Below, piece by piece: positions 63,674 to 64,000 of a DNA stretch of 64,000 nucleotides. The DNA is from Methyloversatilis sp. (GTDB lineage: Bacteria; Pseudomonadota; Gammaproteobacteria; Burkholderiales; Rhodocyclaceae). The position numbers and the translations under genes were made by a program. Where the stretch lies: NCBI GenBank assembly GCA_016791045.1, contig JAEUNO010000032.1:1-64000 (forward strand). Direction: 5' to 3'. Under the pieces are notes generated by a model that was not told the DNA's origin, did no database searches, and saw only the letters and a program-made list of their open reading frames with translations. Position 1 is the stretch's first letter. Every line of letters begins with the position of its first letter.

Positions 63674-64000
63674 ATGCAGGACTATTCCGGTCATCTGACG
63701 TCGAAACTGCCCGACGTCGGCACGACGATATTCACCGTCATTTCGCGCGAGGCGCAGGCCTGCGGTGCGATCAACCTCTCCCAGGGGTTTCCCGACTTCA
63801 GCGCCGATCCGGCCCTGTACGATGCGGTGGCGTCGCACATGAGTGCCGGCCGCAACCAGTATTCCCCGATGACCGGCCAGCCGGCGCTGCGCGCGGCCGT
63901 GGCGCAGAAGATGCGCGCCGTATATGGCGCCGACTACGACGCGGAAGAAGAGATCACGATCACCGCCGGTGCAACCCAGGCGGTCTATACGGCCATCACG
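63674..64000 (+). CDS. Methionine aminotransferase-like PLP enzyme, N-terminal part
   Basis: The visible 109 residues start MQDYSGHLTSKLPDVGTTIF and contain INLSQGFPDFSADPAL and YSPMTGQPALRAAVAQKM, typical of the YbdL/kynurenine aminotransferase group. YbdL-like enzymes convert ketomethiobutyrate to methionine, the last step of the salvage pathway, so the pairing with the divergent mtnA makes sense. The PLP lysine lies beyond the window end. Confidence 0.88.
   Translation, partial: MQDYSGHLTSKLPDVGTTIFTVISREAQACGAINLSQGFPDFSADPALYDAVASHMSAGRNQYSPMTGQPALRAAVAQKMRAVYGADYDAEEEITITAGATQAVYTAIT

Overview
This is a GC-rich chromosomal window from a betaproteobacterium. Gene orders such as rne/rluC, yceD-rpmF-plsX-fabHDG-acpP-fabF, rpoE-rseABC-mucD and lepA-lepB-DUF4845-rnc-era-recO-pdxJ-acpS-nagZ point to Rhodocyclales-like relatives. 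The genus is inference only. I saw no prophage, insertion sequence, CRISPR array, rRNA or replication origin.

Layout. 1-4.1 kb: the N-terminal part of rne, divergent from rluC, a Gph-like phosphatase, a small Rieske protein and an S49 (SppA-type) peptidase. 4.1-5.5 kb: an RsmI-like methyltransferase and Maf on the minus strand. 5.5-12.4 kb: the L32 / phospholipid / fatty-acid operon, closed by a strong intrinsic terminator that lies inside the start of a YgfX-like gene. 12.3-18.4 kb: nadB, then the envelope-stress operon rpoE-rseA-rseB-rseC-mucD-glutaredoxin, with a plausible sigma-E promoter. 18.4-28.5 kb: the lepA-to-nagZ operon followed by uvrC and pgsA. 28.5-28.9 kb: a Gly-Cys-Gly tRNA cluster behind a near-consensus sigma-70 promoter. 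29-36 kb: a Ca/Na antiporter, a hypoxanthine-DNA glycosylase, a CnoX-like thioredoxin and purL.

36-47.1 kb is the main accessory region. A LysR regulator diverges from a YeiH-type permease. Then come a TauE/SafE exporter, a GntR/UTRA regulator, an AsfA/AprA-like flavoprotein, a two-cluster ferredoxin, a HEAT-repeat protein, a 7Fe ferredoxin, a sulfonate/nitrate-type ABC importer with an enlarged binding protein, and a DUF971 protein. I read this as an organosulfur (probably sulfonate) uptake and reductive desulfonation system with export of the released sulfite or sulfate. A 24-bp sequence containing overlapping palindromes occurs almost unchanged (23/24) upstream of both the exporter gene and gntR. 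At gntR it abuts an excellent sigma-54 -24/-12 element.

47-64 kb: an ADP-ribosylglycohydrolase, a PAP2 phosphatase, a metallophosphoesterase, a lipid-kinase family protein, a CBS-pair protein, mfd, a MazG-like protein, kup, cytochrome b561, a periplasmic rhodanese and a large hybrid sensor kinase. Last is a purine-thioether salvage pair (mtnA plus a class II aldolase with all fuculose-aldolase ligands), divergent from a methionine-aminotransferase-like gene cut by the window end. Three intergenic REP-like palindromic elements share a TGTRGGAGCG core and sit at operon boundaries.
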